A stretch of 64,000 bases of DNA from Comamonas sp. SCN 67-35 (GCA_001725255.1 MEFV01000003.1:62001-126000); one strand, 5' to 3'; shown: positions 36,475 to 45,407, counted from the first letter of the stretch. Translations and numbers: made by a program. The notes: generated by a model from the sequence alone, not told the origin.

Positions 36475-36514
36475 TGTAGCCACCATGTAGCCACCATGTA
36501 GCCACCATGTAGCC
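36475..36514 (+). repeat. Tandem 11-bp repeat TGTAGCCACCA, right-end array (3.6 copies)
   Basis: Units at 36475-36485, 36486-36496 and 36497-36507, with a partial unit at 36508-36514. It lies between the integrase start and attR, in the same orientation as the left-end copies at 27120-27138. Probable integrase arm sites, and perhaps the integrase operator as well because they sit immediately upstream of its ribosome site. Confidence 0.8.
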
Positions 36515-36631
36515 AAAAACGGGCTATTTTGGCGAATATCAATCAACGCAAATTATAGCTACACCCGCTGTAAATTGTTGATATGTAAGGAAATTATCAA
36601 CAGTAATCAACACCAGCGAAACCGTGTATTC

Positions 36632-36681
36632 GCTCATTCGTAATGAGAAGGTCGGGGGTTCGATTCCTCTCTCCGGCACCA
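36632..36681 (+). repeat. attR: 50-bp copy of the tRNA-Thr 3' end
   Basis: Exact duplicate of 27011-27060, from the anticodon arm to CCA, with no 5' tRNA half. It marks the distal junction of the element. The stretch 36454-36924 holds only the 11-bp repeats, an AT-rich zone, this site, a terminator and about 200 bases in which I see no gene. Confidence 0.92.
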
Positions 36682-36686
36682 CATGC

Positions 36687-36719
36687 AAACCCCTGATTCG
36701 CAAGAGTCAGGGGTTTTTT
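36687..36719 (+). terminator. Original tRNA-Thr terminator, displaced by the insertion
   Basis: AAACCCCTGA (36687-36696), loop, TCAGGGGTTT (36707-36716), then TTT. It directly follows attR, so before insertion it would have followed tRNA-Thr. Confidence 0.85.
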
Positions 36720-36924
36720 CATGTGGTCATGAATGGGCCTGCAGGAACATCGTCGAGCCACGATGCCGCAAGCTGCAAGCGTCTCGGCGCCAACAGCTCG
36801 CGGACAACGTGGGGCCTGCTCGCGCGCTTCTTCCGTCTGCCGGACCGCTTCAGCAGCGCCTTTTCCGTGGTCGATGCCGCGAGCGTGGCACAGTAAGGCA
36901 CGTTGAAACAAAAAGGGGCAGGCG

Positions 36925-38589
36925 ATGGACGAGGCACTCACTTTCGACTACGTCATCATCGGCGGCGGCTCGGCCGGCTGCGTGCTGGCCCATCGGCTGA
37001 GCAGCGATCCATCAATTCGCGTGGCGCTGGTCGAGGCCGGTCCCGCCAGCGGCGGGCGCTGGGTCAGCATTCCGGCGGGGCTGATCGGCACCGTGCCCAC
37101 GCACAAGCTCAACTGGGCCTTCGACACCGTACCGCAGGCGGGGCTGAACGGGCGCCGGGGCTACCAGCCGCGCGGCAAGGTGATGGGCGGCAGCTCGGCC
37201 ATCAACGCCATGTGCTACATCCGTGGCCACGCGAGCGATTACGACGGCTGGGCCGCGAACGGCTGCACGGGCTGGTCGTGGAGCGAGGTGCTGCCCTACT
37301 TCAAGCGCGCTGAAGGCTGCCTGGTGCCCGACGCGGACGCGAGCGTGCACGGCTTCGACGGGCCGCTCAAGGTGAGCGAACTGCGCTCGCCCAGCGGCTT
37401 CAACCGGCTGGTGCTCGACGCGGCCGTCGAATGCGGCCACGCACGCAACGACGACTTCAACGGCGCGGTGCAGGACGGCGTGGGTCTGTACCACGTGACG
37501 CAGGAGCGCGGCGTGCGCTCGGATGCGGCGCGCGCCTACCTCGACCCGGTGCGCGGGCGCGCCAACCTGGTGCTGATGGCAAACGCGCACGCCACGCGCA
37601 TCCGCTTCGAGGGACAACGCGCCAGCGGTGTCGAGATCCTTGAAGGCGGCAGCAAGCGCCAGCTCACGGCGCGCCGCGAAGTCATCGTGAGCGCGGGCTC
37701 GTTCGGCAGCCCGCAGCTGCTGCAGCTCTCGGGCATCGGCCCTGGCGACGAGCTGCAGCGCCTGGGGCTGGCCTGCGTGGCCGAGCGCGCGCAGGTCGGC
37801 GCCAACCTGCAGGATCACCCCGACGCCATCCTCACGCGCCGCGTGAACGACACGCGGCTGTTCGGCCTGAGCTTCGCAGGCGCGCGCACGCTCTGGCGCG
37901 CCTGGGGTCAGTACAAGCGTGACCAGAGCGGCATGCTCTCGACCAACTATGCCGAAAGCGGCGGGTTCTTCCGCACGCAGCCGGGTCTGGATCGGCCCGA
38001 TGCGCAGTGGCACTTCGTGATGGGCATGGTGGACAGCCATGGCCGCAAGCGCCACCTGGGCCACGGCTTCAGCCTGCACGCCTGCATCCTGCGCCCCCAG
38101 TCGCGCGGCAGCGTGAAGCTCGCGAGCACCGATCCGCTGGCCGCACCGCTGATCGACCCGGCCTTCCTCACGCACCCGGACGACGTGGCCGCGCTCACCC
38201 GTGCGGCCCGCAAGACGGCCGACCTGCTGCGCACCAAGGCGCTCGGCCTGTACGCCCAGGTGCCGCTGGACGCCGAACCCGACTGGCAGGAGGACGACGC
38301 GGCCATCGAAGCTTTCCTGCGCGCGCACGTGGACACCATCTACCACCCGGTGGGCACCTGCCGCATGGGCGCCGACGCCGACTCGGTCGTCGATCCCGAA
38401 CTGCGCGTGCGCGGCGTGCAGGGCCTGCGCGTGGTCGACGCGAGCGTGATGCCCTGCCTGATCGGCGGCAACACCAACGCCCCCACCATCATGATCGCCG
38501 AGCGCGCGGCCGACCTGATCCTGGGACGCAGCGGCGCATCCGATTCACCCCCTCCCCTGGAGGGAGAGGTGGAAGTTCAAGCCAAATAG
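36925..38589 (+). CDS. GMC family FAD-dependent oxidoreductase (choline/alcohol dehydrogenase-like)
   Basis: 554 residues. The FAD-binding [17 protein letters not shown] lies near residues 9-25, the GMC signature 1 [21 protein letters not shown] near 88-108, signature 2 [18 protein letters not shown] near 252, and the active-site pair His in [10 protein letters not shown] near 472 and Asn in [10 protein letters not shown] near 513. The substrate is probably an alcohol; oxidation of an alicyclic alcohol would suit the catabolic genes further on but is not shown. AGGGGCA precedes the ATG. The last 15 residues ([16 protein letters not shown]) come from a short GC-rich inverted repeat. Confidence 0.9.
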   Translation: MDEALTFDYVIIGGGSAGCVLAHRLSSDPSIRVALVEAGPASGGRWVSIPAGLIGTVPTHKLNWAFDTVPQAGLNGRRGYQPRGKVMGGSSAINAMCYIRGHASDYDGWAANGCTGWSWSEVLPYFKRAEGCLVPDADASVHGFDGPLKVSELRSPSGFNRLVLDAAVECGHARNDDFNGAVQDGVGLYHVTQERGVRSDAARAYLDPVRGRANLVLMANAHATRIRFEGQRASGVEILEGGSKRQLTARREVIVSAGSFGSPQLLQLSGIGPGDELQRLGLACVAERAQVGANLQDHPDAILTRRVNDTRLFGLSFAGARTLWRAWGQYKRDQSGMLSTNYAESGGFFRTQPGLDRPDAQWHFVMGMVDSHGRKRHLGHGFSLHACILRPQSRGSVKLASTDPLAAPLIDPAFLTHPDDVAALTRAARKTADLLRTKALGLYAQVPLDAEPDWQEDDAAIEAFLRAHVDTIYHPVGTCRMGADADSVVDPELRVRGVQGLRVVDASVMPCLIGGNTNAPTIMIAERAADLILGRSGASDSPPPLEGEVEVQAK

Positions 38590-38590
38590 G

Positions 38591-38633
38591 CATCCAGCGC
38601 TTTCCCCACAAGCGCGAGCAGCTATCAAAACGG
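38591..38633. repeat. Short dispersed repeat, copy 6
   Basis: Reads CATCCAGCGCTTTCCCC, then ACAAGCGCGAGCAGCTATCAAAA, the best-preserved copy in the window. It follows the GMC gene stop within a few bases. The remaining gap to 38868 contains no gene that I can recognise. Confidence 0.75.
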
Positions 38634-38868
38634 GATATCCTGCCACCCCCGAGAGACTTCCACGACCCACGCCCGCATCGGCAAGACCCTGCTCGATTCC
38701 GCCTCGCACTGGCCCACCGCCCCACGGTGCCGGGCGGCTCTCCGCTGCGCGGCGGTCGATCTGCAGCCGCTCGACGGCCACGGCATCGGCCAGGCCGAGA
38801 CGGCGCGACAGTGAGGCCGGCGCCGTGGCCTGATCTCGCAATGGCCGTGCGCCACCCGTCCTTCCCGA

Positions 38869-39570
38869 TCAGGTCTGGCCACGTTGCCTGTCCGCACCTT
38901 CGCCACGCGGCACACCAGATTGCTCCGCCGTCCATGCGGGCCACAGGCGCTGCGCCGTGGCCAGGGGAACCGTGCCATCGCCGAACATGCTGCGCCAGAT
39001 ACCACGATGCGTCGGCAAAATGCCCAGCCCGGCCAGCACATGCACAGCCAAAGCCGCCAGCAGCACTTCGTTGGCATAAATGTGCGCCCTGACCGCAACG
39101 ACAAAGACCCAGCGCCATTCTGACGGTGCAAGGTAGAGGCAGATGCCGCTGACCGTCACCACGGACAGCATGACAAGCACCAGCGCGAGGACCCAGCGCT
39201 GCAGCGGGTCGAGCCGCCCCGCGTGCCACGCCCTGGGCTCACGCACACCGGAAAAATCATGCAGAAAATCGCGCAGCCAGATGAAATCCTGGCGCCGCAC
39301 GCGGCACAGGCGTCCCAGCCAGCGGCAGCTCGCGCGCCATCGCACGGCCAGCAGCGCCACGGCAGCCACGGCAAAACCCAGCCCCCACGCATCGTGCACG
39401 CCGCTCACCACGGCATGTCCACCCAGCCAGCCCGTCACCCGCGGGGACAGCGCCTCGGCCAGCGCATACCCCGTGAGCAGCAGCAGCGCCACGCTGAACG
39501 CCGCCGCGCCATGGCCCAGGCGCGCGGCCAGCGTGTGACGCAGCACCCGCGGCGGCGCTGCTTCCTTCAT
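38869..39570 (-). CDS. Cytochrome b-type membrane protein (FdnI / hydrogenase cytochrome b-like)
   Basis: 233 residues with four transmembrane helices. Candidate haem ligands are the His in RLGHGAAAF near residue 20, HAVVSGVHDAWG near 52-63 and HIYANEVLLAALAVHVLAGLGI near 164-185, in the pattern of di-haem cytochromes b of the formate dehydrogenase gamma / NiFe-hydrogenase group. Its ATG overlaps the stop of the small periplasmic protein by four bases, so the two are a unit. No catalytic dehydrogenase subunit is nearby, so the electron partner is unknown. Confidence 0.8.
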   Translation of the reverse strand: MKEAAPPRVLRHTLAARLGHGAAAFSVALLLLTGYALAEALSPRVTGWLGGHAVVSGVHDAWGLGFAVAAVALLAVRWRASCRWLGRLCRVRRQDFIWLRDFLHDFSGVREPRAWHAGRLDPLQRWVLALVLVMLSVVTVSGICLYLAPSEWRWVFVVAVRAHIYANEVLLAALAVHVLAGLGILPTHRGIWRSMFGDGTVPLATAQRLWPAWTAEQSGVPRGEGADRQRGQT

Positions 39571-39935
39571 TCACTCACCATGAACGCCACTTTCTTGGCC
39601 ACATGAACCGCGCGGTGATTGGGGCCGGCGAGCTCCACCGTGATCACATGCATGCCCGGCCGCAGCGGGATGGACACATCCTGCTGGCGGTACAGCGCCA
39701 CCTCCTCGCCACCATCGACCGAATAGTGCAGGTGATAAAGCCCATCCCTGGGCGAACCCAGCTCGGCATCGACCACGGTCGTGCGCAGCACCACCGGGCT
39801 TCTGACGGTGGTTCCCGGCTCGGGCGAAACGATGGTGAAGTCCGGCGACGCGGCCGCGGCCACCGTGGCCAGGCCCATCAGGGCGCCTGCGACGGCAAGC
39901 CACATGCCGCGCAGGCTGTGAATCAGCGATTTCAA
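39567..39935 (-). CDS. Small exported protein with an Ig-like/DUF4399-type fold, paired with a cytochrome b
   Basis: About 122 residues. A signal peptide (to the AAAA near residue 29) precedes FTIVSPEPGTTVRSPVVLRTTVVDAELGSPRDGLYHLHYSVDGGEEVALYRQQDVSIPLRPGMHVITVELAGPNHRAV, a beta-rich domain with HLHY and H-x-I-T motifs typical of DUF4399/DUF6130-like periplasmic proteins. AGGAGG five bases before the TTG at 39935 favours that start; the GTG at 39941 is too close. Co-translated with the cytochrome gene. Confidence 0.7.
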   Translation of the reverse strand: MKSLIHSLRGMWLAVAGALMGLATVAAAASPDFTIVSPEPGTTVRSPVVLRTTVVDAELGSPRDGLYHLHYSVDGGEEVALYRQQDVSIPLRPGMHVITVELAGPNHRAVHVAKKVAFMVSE

Positions 39936-39973
39936 GAGCACCTCCTGGAATGAAAATCGAATCGGACACCGCC

Positions 39974-41182
39974 CTATTGGACGATGCCGCGCGCGCGCAG
40001 CGCCGCGATCTGCTCGGGCGTGATGCCCATTTGCGTCAACACCGCATCGGTGTCCTCGCCCAGGTGCGGCGCACTCGTTCGCACGCGCCCCGGCGTGGCC
40101 GAGAGCTTGGGCACGATGCCCGGCACCTGCACGCTGTAGCCGTCGCGCGTGGGCTGCTCCAGCAGCATGTCGCGCGCCTTGTAGTGTGGATCTTGCGCAA
40201 TGTCCCTGGCGGTGTAGACCTTGCCTGCGGGCACGCGCGCCTGGGCCATGGCATGCACCACCGCATCCACCGTGCGCGTGCGCGTCCAGTCGGCGATCGC
40301 GCCGTCGATTTCCGCCACGCGCGCCACCCGGCCCGCGTTGTGGGCGAGGTCGGGCGCATCGCCCAGGTCCTGGCGGCCGATCGCGGTCATCAGGCGCTTG
40401 AAGATGCTGTCCCCATTGCCCGCCACCAGCACCCAGCCGTCCGCGCAGGGATAGGCGTTGCTCGGCGCGATGCCCGGCAGCGCGCTGCCGCCCGGCTCGC
40501 GCACCACGCCAAACGCGTCGTACTCCGGCATCAGGCTTTCCATGCAGTTGAACACGGCTTCATACAGCGCCACGTCAATCACCTGCCCCGCGCCGCCATG
40601 GGCCTTGCGGTGGTACAGCGCCATCAGGATGCCGATCACGCCATGCAGCGCGGCCAGCGTGTCGCCGATGGACACCCCCACGCGCACCGGCACGCGGCCC
40701 GGCTCGGCCGTCAGGTGGCGCAGCCCCCCCATGGCCTCGCCAATCAGGCCGAAGCCCGGCAGATCGCGGTACGGCCCCGTCTGGCCGTAACCCGAAATGC
40801 GCAGGATCACCAGTCCCGGATGGGCCGCCTGCAGCACCTCGGGCCCCATGCCCCAGGCCTCCAGCATGCCGGGGCGAAAGTTCTCGATCAGCACGTCCGC
40901 CTCGGCGATCAGACGGCGCGCAATCTCCTGCCCCTCGGCCTGGCGCAGGTCCAGCGCCACCGACCGCTTGTTGCGCGACTGCACCTGCCACCAGACCGAG
41001 GTGCCCTCCTTGATCAGGCGCCAGCCCCGCAGCGGGTCGCCTGTGCCCGTGGCTTCGATCTTGATCACCTCGGCGCCGAAGTCGCCCAGCGTCTTGCCGC
41101 AGAACGGCCCGGCGATCAACTGCCCCATTTCCACCACGCGCACGCCCGCGAGCGGCAGCGGCGATTCGTTTTTCTCCTGCAT
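39974..41182 (-). CDS. CaiB/BaiF family (class III) CoA-transferase
   Basis: 402 residues: LAGVRVVEMGQLIAGPFCGKTLGDFGAEVIKIEATGTGDPLRGW at the N-terminus, SVALDLRQAEGQEIARRLIAEADVLIENFRPGMLEAWG near 74-111, and SGYGQTGPYRDLPGFGLIGEAMGG near 134-157 with the catalytic Asp region following. Family III enzymes move CoA between organic acids, often succinate or an aromatic/alicyclic acid. It stands alone, divergent from earP, so its substrate cannot be set from context. Confidence 0.88.
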   Translation of the reverse strand: MQEKNESPLPLAGVRVVEMGQLIAGPFCGKTLGDFGAEVIKIEATGTGDPLRGWRLIKEGTSVWWQVQSRNKRSVALDLRQAEGQEIARRLIAEADVLIENFRPGMLEAWGMGPEVLQAAHPGLVILRISGYGQTGPYRDLPGFGLIGEAMGGLRHLTAEPGRVPVRVGVSIGDTLAALHGVIGILMALYHRKAHGGAGQVIDVALYEAVFNCMESLMPEYDAFGVVREPGGSALPGIAPSNAYPCADGWVLVAGNGDSIFKRLMTAIGRQDLGDAPDLAHNAGRVARVAEIDGAIADWTRTRTVDAVVHAMAQARVPAGKVYTARDIAQDPHYKARDMLLEQPTRDGYSVQVPGIVPKLSATPGRVRTSAPHLGEDTDAVLTQMGITPEQIAALRARGIVQ

Positions 41183-41232
41183 GATCGTTTCACAGTTTCC
41201 CGACAGACAGACCGCACATTACCATCGCCCGC

Positions 41233-42291
41233 ATGGCATCGTTGTGGGACATCTTTTGTCGCGTCGTGGACAACTGGGGCGACATGGGCGTGTGCTGGCG
41301 CCTGGCCGCCGACCTGGCCGCACGCGGCCAGCAGGTACGGCTCTGGGCAGACGATGCCAGCGCCCTCGCCTGGATGGCGCCCCAGGGCACACCGGGCGTT
41401 CAGGTGCTGCCATGGCCCGATGCCCTGCCGCCGGGCGGGATCGGCGACGTGGTGGTGGAAACCTTCGGCTGCGATCTCCCCGAGGCATTCGCGGCGGCGC
41501 TCGCCCGCGCGAACCACGCAGGCCAGCGCACGCCCCCGTGGATCAACCTCGACTACCTGAGCGCCGAGGCCTACGTGCAGCGCAGCCACGGCCTGCCCTC
41601 GCCCGTGATGAGCGGCGCGGGCCAGGGCCTGGTGCGCTGGTATTTCTACCCCGGCTTCACCGAGCGCACCGGCGGCCTGCTGCGCGAGAGCGACCTGCTG
41701 CAGCGCCAGGCCCGGTTCGACCGCGTCGCATGGCGCGCCCGCCACGGCATCGGCGATGCGCAGTTCGCGATCAGCCTGTTTTGCTACGAGCCCGCGACTC
41801 TGTCCGACTGGCTGGGCGATCTGGCGCAGCACGAGAACGCGCGTCTGCTGGTCACGCCCGGGCGCGCCAGCGCGGCCGTGCACGCGGCGCGAGGCGGCAG
41901 GCCAAGGCCCTTCATCAAGGATCTCGCGCCATGCAGCCAGCCCGAATTCGACGAACTGCTCTGGGCCAGCGATTTCAACTGCGTGCGCGGCGAAGATTCG
42001 CTCGTGCGCGCGCTCTGGGCCGGTCGGCCGCTGCTCTGGCACATCTACCCGCAGCACGACAACGCCCACCATGCCAAACTCGATGCCTTCCTCGACTGGC
42101 TGGATGCGCCGCCCTCCATGAGAGCGATGCACCACCTCTGGAACGGCATGCGGCGGGGCGCGATGCCCGACGTTCTGGACGCGAGGCTGCACGGGCAATG
42201 GACCGCCTGCGTGCAAGCCGCGCGCCAGCGCCTGCTGGCGCAGGACGACCTTGTCACGCAACTCTTTCGGTTCGTGAGAGAAAAAAGCTAG
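41233..42291 (+). CDS. earP: EF-P arginine rhamnosyltransferase
   Basis: 352 residues (family DUF2331). It adds rhamnose to Arg32 of EF-P, using dTDP-rhamnose. The N-terminal DIFCRVVDNWGDMGVCWRLAADLAARG and the C-terminal CVRGEDSLVRALWAGRPLLWHIYPQ, which holds the catalytic Asp and Glu region, are diagnostic. The target gene efp follows 141 bases downstream, the standard pairing in this branch of betaproteobacteria. Confidence 0.94.
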   Translation: MASLWDIFCRVVDNWGDMGVCWRLAADLAARGQQVRLWADDASALAWMAPQGTPGVQVLPWPDALPPGGIGDVVVETFGCDLPEAFAAALARANHAGQRTPPWINLDYLSAEAYVQRSHGLPSPVMSGAGQGLVRWYFYPGFTERTGGLLRESDLLQRQARFDRVAWRARHGIGDAQFAISLFCYEPATLSDWLGDLAQHENARLLVTPGRASAAVHAARGGRPRPFIKDLAPCSQPEFDELLWASDFNCVRGEDSLVRALWAGRPLLWHIYPQHDNAHHAKLDAFLDWLDAPPSMRAMHHLWNGMRRGAMPDVLDARLHGQWTACVQAARQRLLAQDDLVTQLFRFVREKS

Positions 42292-42294
42292 AAT
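42289..42294 (+). promoter_or_regulatory. Possible -10 box for efp
   Basis: TAGAAT at the end of earP, with TTTCGG at an 18-base spacing upstream as a weak -35. The 138-base leader up to the efp ATG is GC-rich and otherwise featureless. Confidence 0.3.
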
Positions 42295-42432
42295 TGCGAT
42301 CTTTGTGCTTCACGCGCAGTGCGCTTGCAAGCACCCCCCGTCGGCTTCCTGCCCTCCGGGGTTGGAAGGCCGGCTTTCCAGGCCTACCCGCCCCAGCTCA
42401 GGAGCGGCACCACACACTGGACCCCACAGGCC

Positions 42433-42987
42433 ATGAAAATCGCTCAAGAAATCCGTGCAGGCAACGTGATCATGCAGGGCAAGGACCCGATGATCGTCCT
42501 CAAGACCGAATACGCCCGCGGTGGCCGCGGCGCCGCCACGGTACGCATGAAACTCAAGGGATTGCTCAACAACATGGGCACCGAGCTCGTCTTCCGCGCC
42601 GACGACAAGATGGACAACGTGATCCTGGACAAGAAGGATTGCACCTACTCCTACTTCGCCGATCCGATGTACGTCTGGATGGACAGCGAATACAACCAGT
42701 ACGAGGTGGAAGCCGAGAACATGACGGACGCCATCAACTACCTGGAAGACGGCATGGCGGCCGAAGTGGTGTTCTACGACGGCAAGGCCATTTCGGTGGA
42801 ACTGCCCACCAGCGTCGAGCGCGAAATCACCTGGACGGAGCCGGCCGTCAAGGGCGACACCTCGGGCAAGGTGCTCAAGCCTGCAAAGATCGCTACGGGA
42901 TTCGAAGTTGCCGTGCCGCTTTTCGTCAACCAGGGCGACCGCGTCGAAATCGATACACGCACCGGCGAATACCGCAAGCGCGTCTGA
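42433..42987 (+). CDS. efp: Elongation factor P
   Basis: 184 residues; relieves ribosome stalling at polyproline stretches. The residue at position 32 in the modification loop ([14 protein letters not shown]) is Arg, which matches the EarP rhamnosylation system encoded just upstream rather than the lysine-modifying EpmA/B route. The rest ([45 protein letters not shown]) is typical. No epm gene is expected or seen. Confidence 0.97.
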   Translation: MKIAQEIRAGNVIMQGKDPMIVLKTEYARGGRGAATVRMKLKGLLNNMGTELVFRADDKMDNVILDKKDCTYSYFADPMYVWMDSEYNQYEVEAENMTDAINYLEDGMAAEVVFYDGKAISVELPTSVEREITWTEPAVKGDTSGKVLKPAKIATGFEVAVPLFVNQGDRVEIDTRTGEYRKRV

Positions 42988-43006
42988 TCCGGCGCTGCTT
43001 CATACA

Positions 43007-43036
43007 AAAAGGGCTTGCCGCTGGCAAGCCCTTTTC
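43007..43036. terminator. Bidirectional terminator between efp and the histidine kinase gene
   Basis: AAAAGGGCTTGCC, a three-base loop, GGCAAGCCCTTTT. The A-run and T-run on either side let it serve both convergent genes. Confidence 0.9.
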
Positions 43037-43069
43037 GTTGTTCCGACCGCGGGGCCACCGCCCTCTGCG

Positions 43070-44557
43070 TCAGGCCTGATTCCGCATGCCTCGTGCCTCG
43101 TCCGCCGGCGGATTTGCACGGCGCAGTTCGACCCGCGCGACCAGCCCGCCCCCCGATTCCGGCTCGGCATTGAACAACGCGAAGGCGCCTCCCATGCGCT
43201 GCACGGTCTTGTCGACGATCGAAAGCCCCAGTCCCGCGCCCGCAGCCGCAGTGCGCGCGGCATCCCCCCGGAAAAACGGCTGGATCAGCCGCGCAATTTG
43301 TTCCGGCGGCACACCCTGCCCGTGGTCGCGCAGCTGCAGATTCACCCATGTATCCGTGGCCTCGGCCGTGATGTCCAGCACCGTGGTCTCATCGCCGGGC
43401 GTCCTGCCGTAGCGGCGTGCGTTTTCCAGCAGGTTGGAGACCACCCGCGCGAGCTCGATCTCGTCGGCCATCACGAAGAGGTCCTCGGCCACGTGGGTGC
43501 TGATCTGCATTTGCCCCTCGCTGCGCAGGGCATGCACGCACGTCGAGACCACGGAATGCAGGTTGATCGCCGAGAGCGCCACCGAATCGGGGCGCGCGTA
43601 ATCGAGGAACTTGTCTATCGTGGCATCGAGCTGGGCGATGTCCTCCACCATGTGCGTACGCGCTTCCTCGTCGTTCACGCTCATCTCGGTTTCCAGCCGC
43701 AGGCGCGCCAGCGGCGTGCGCAGATCATGCGAAATGCCCGCGAGCATGACGGCCCGATCCTGATCGAGCTTGGCCAGCATCTGCGCCATGCGGTTGAAGC
43801 CGATGTTCACCTCGCGCACCTCGCTCGTCACCGCGCGCTCGTCGAGCATGCTGGCCGCGAAATCGCCGCGGCGCACGCGGTTGGTGGCGCGCGAGAGCTG
43901 CTTGAGCGGCCGGTTGATGAGCCGGGCGATCATCGCCGCGCCCGCGAGCGAGAGCACCACGGCCGTGGCCAGCCAGATGAGCCAGGTGCCGCCGCCGGCC
44001 ATCGTCAGGCGCGAGGGGTCGAGCAGCAGCCAGTTCGGATCGCCGTTGATCGTGAAGCCCACCCACAGGCCCGACTCGCCATTGACGTGGCTGGCCACGA
44101 TGGTGCCCGGACCCAGGCGCTGCGTCAGCTCGATGGTGAGCCGCTGCGCCAGCGGCGAAGGCGGCAGCAGGTCGAAGCGGTCGCCCGGCTCGCGCGGCAC
44201 CAGACGCACGCCTTCCTGGTCGGCCATGGCCTTGATCAGCGCCACGCGCGCGATCGCATCCGAATGCGTCAGCGCCGCCCGGCTCAGGTTCACCAGCGAG
44301 GCGATCTGCTGGGCCGCCTGCACGGTGCGCGGCTCCAGTTCCAGCGCGCGCAAGGTCTGCATCCAGACGAGGATGCTGCCCACGAGCAGCAGCAGCAGCA
44401 GGAAGAAGGTGCGCCAGAACAGATTGAGCCCGACGCGCCGGCGCGGCACGCGCCGGCGCTCGCCGCCCATGCCCGCCTGCGCCTGGCTGTCGGCGAACGC
44501 CTCGGCAAAGGCCGAATCCTGATTCACTGCCATGGATTTGCGCCGACGCCGGCTCAA
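43070..44557 (-). CDS. Sensor histidine kinase, EnvZ-like
   Basis: 495 residues. Two transmembrane helices (about 47-66 and 184-206) flank a periplasmic sensor region. Then come a HAMP domain, the dimerisation box LAGISHDLRTPLARLRLETEMSV near 263-285 with the phospho-His, the N box ELARVVSNLLENARRYGRT near 362, and GAGLGLSIVDKTVQRMGG near 443. The order and the 495-residue length fit the EnvZ/OmpR family in Comamonadaceae. The ATG at 44557 overlaps the response regulator stop by four bases; ATG at 44533 is an alternative. Confidence 0.9.
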   Translation of the reverse strand: MSRRRRKSMAVNQDSAFAEAFADSQAQAGMGGERRRVPRRRVGLNLFWRTFFLLLLLLVGSILVWMQTLRALELEPRTVQAAQQIASLVNLSRAALTHSDAIARVALIKAMADQEGVRLVPREPGDRFDLLPPSPLAQRLTIELTQRLGPGTIVASHVNGESGLWVGFTINGDPNWLLLDPSRLTMAGGGTWLIWLATAVVLSLAGAAMIARLINRPLKQLSRATNRVRRGDFAASMLDERAVTSEVREVNIGFNRMAQMLAKLDQDRAVMLAGISHDLRTPLARLRLETEMSVNDEEARTHMVEDIAQLDATIDKFLDYARPDSVALSAINLHSVVSTCVHALRSEGQMQISTHVAEDLFVMADEIELARVVSNLLENARRYGRTPGDETTVLDITAEATDTWVNLQLRDHGQGVPPEQIARLIQPFFRGDAARTAAAGAGLGLSIVDKTVQRMGGAFALFNAEPESGGGLVARVELRRANPPADEARGMRNQA

Positions 44558-45285
44558 TTCCCGCCGTCGGGCACAAACACGTAGCCCACGCCCCAGACGG
44601 TCTGGATGAAACGGGGCGAGGCGGCGTCGAGCTCGACCAGCTTGCGCAGGCGCGAGATCTGCACGTCCAGGCTGCGGTCGAACGGCTCGAACTCCCGCCC
44701 GCGCGCGAGCAGCGCCAGCTTCTCGCGCGACAGCGGCTGGCGCGGATGGCGCACGAGCGCCTTGAGCATGGCGAATTCACCCGTGGTCAGCGGCAGCTCC
44801 TCGCCGTTCTTCTGCAGGGCGCGGGTCCCGAGATCGAAGGTGAACGGCCCGAAGGTGACCACCTCGTTCTCGCCCGAGGGCGCGCCGGGCGCCTCCTGCG
44901 GCGGACGCCGGCGCAGCACCGCGTGGATGCGCGCCAGCAGCTCGCGCGGGTTGAAGGGTTTGCCGATGTAGTCGTCCGCCCCCACTTCCAGCCCGACGAT
45001 GCGGTCCACGTCCTCGCCCTTGGCGGTGAGCATGATGATCGGCGTGCGGTCGTGCGCCGCGCGCAGGCGCCGGCAGATGGACAGGCCGTCCTCGCCCGGC
45101 ATCATCAGGTCGAGCACGATGAGGTCCGCCGTCTCGCGCAGCAGCAGGCGGTTGAGCGCCTTGCCATCCTCGGCCACCATGACCTCGAAGCCTTCCTGCG
45201 TCAGGTAGCGGCGCAGCAGATCCCGGATGCGGGCATCGTCATCGACGACGAGGATTTTGTCGGTGCGGTTGGTGCCTGGTGTCAT
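44554..45285 (-). CDS. OmpR-like response regulator
   Basis: 243 residues. The receiver has the acidic pocket KILVVDDDARIRDLLRRYL near residues 11-29, the phospho-acceptor VLDLMMPGEDGLSICRRLR near 56-74 and MLTAKGEDVDRIVGLEVGADDYIGKPFNPREL near 87-118. The winged-helix output domain contains NGEELPLTTGEFAMLKALVRHP, DRSLDVQISRLRKLVE and TVWGVGYVFV. It is first in the operon with the kinase. An osmolarity-type role is inferred from the family. Confidence 0.9.
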   Translation of the reverse strand: MTPGTNRTDKILVVDDDARIRDLLRRYLTQEGFEVMVAEDGKALNRLLLRETADLIVLDLMMPGEDGLSICRRLRAAHDRTPIIMLTAKGEDVDRIVGLEVGADDYIGKPFNPRELLARIHAVLRRRPPQEAPGAPSGENEVVTFGPFTFDLGTRALQKNGEELPLTTGEFAMLKALVRHPRQPLSREKLALLARGREFEPFDRSLDVQISRLRKLVELDAASPRFIQTVWGVGYVFVPDGGN

Positions 45286-45407
45286 GGATGCGGCCTCCGG
45301 CCATTTGTAACAACGCCGATTCTGGCCCGTAAACGTGTCAAAAGTGCCCGGGCCGCAGCCCGGATTGACTCACTGTTACAGGTTTTGCGAGTGCCGCGGC
45401 CCCTTTC

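Larger units (their letters stand above)
27061..36681. mobile_element. tRNA-Thr-integrated element with integrase, primase/VapE replication module and toxin-antitoxin (about 9.6 kb)
   Basis: Bounded by a 50-bp direct repeat of the tRNA 3' end. All recognisable genes are on the minus strand, in the order integrase, toxin/antitoxin, XRE regulator, small unknowns, AlpA-like HTH, two unknowns, primase-polymerase, VapE-type ATPase, a repeat-rich noncoding zone and three unknown genes. No head, tail, terminase, lysis or conjugation gene is seen. The integrase lies at the end away from the intact tRNA. Copies of an 11-bp repeat sit inside both ends. The hexamer GCTAGC occurs 22 times. A satellite-phage-like or self-replicating integrative element is the best description. 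Confidence 0.9.

Noticed and set aside
36475-36514. A CRISPR array
   Set aside because: The units are 11 bases in direct tandem without spacers; they are better explained as integrase binding sites. No cas gene is present.
36624-36896. 90-codon plus-strand open frame starting in attR
   Set aside because: The first part translates the tRNA fragment and the terminator; the rest has no recognisable domain.
38641-38868. Possible gene remnant after the GMC oxidoreductase
   Set aside because: Fragments can be read in several frames, but none gives a continuous match to a family I know; treated as noncoding.
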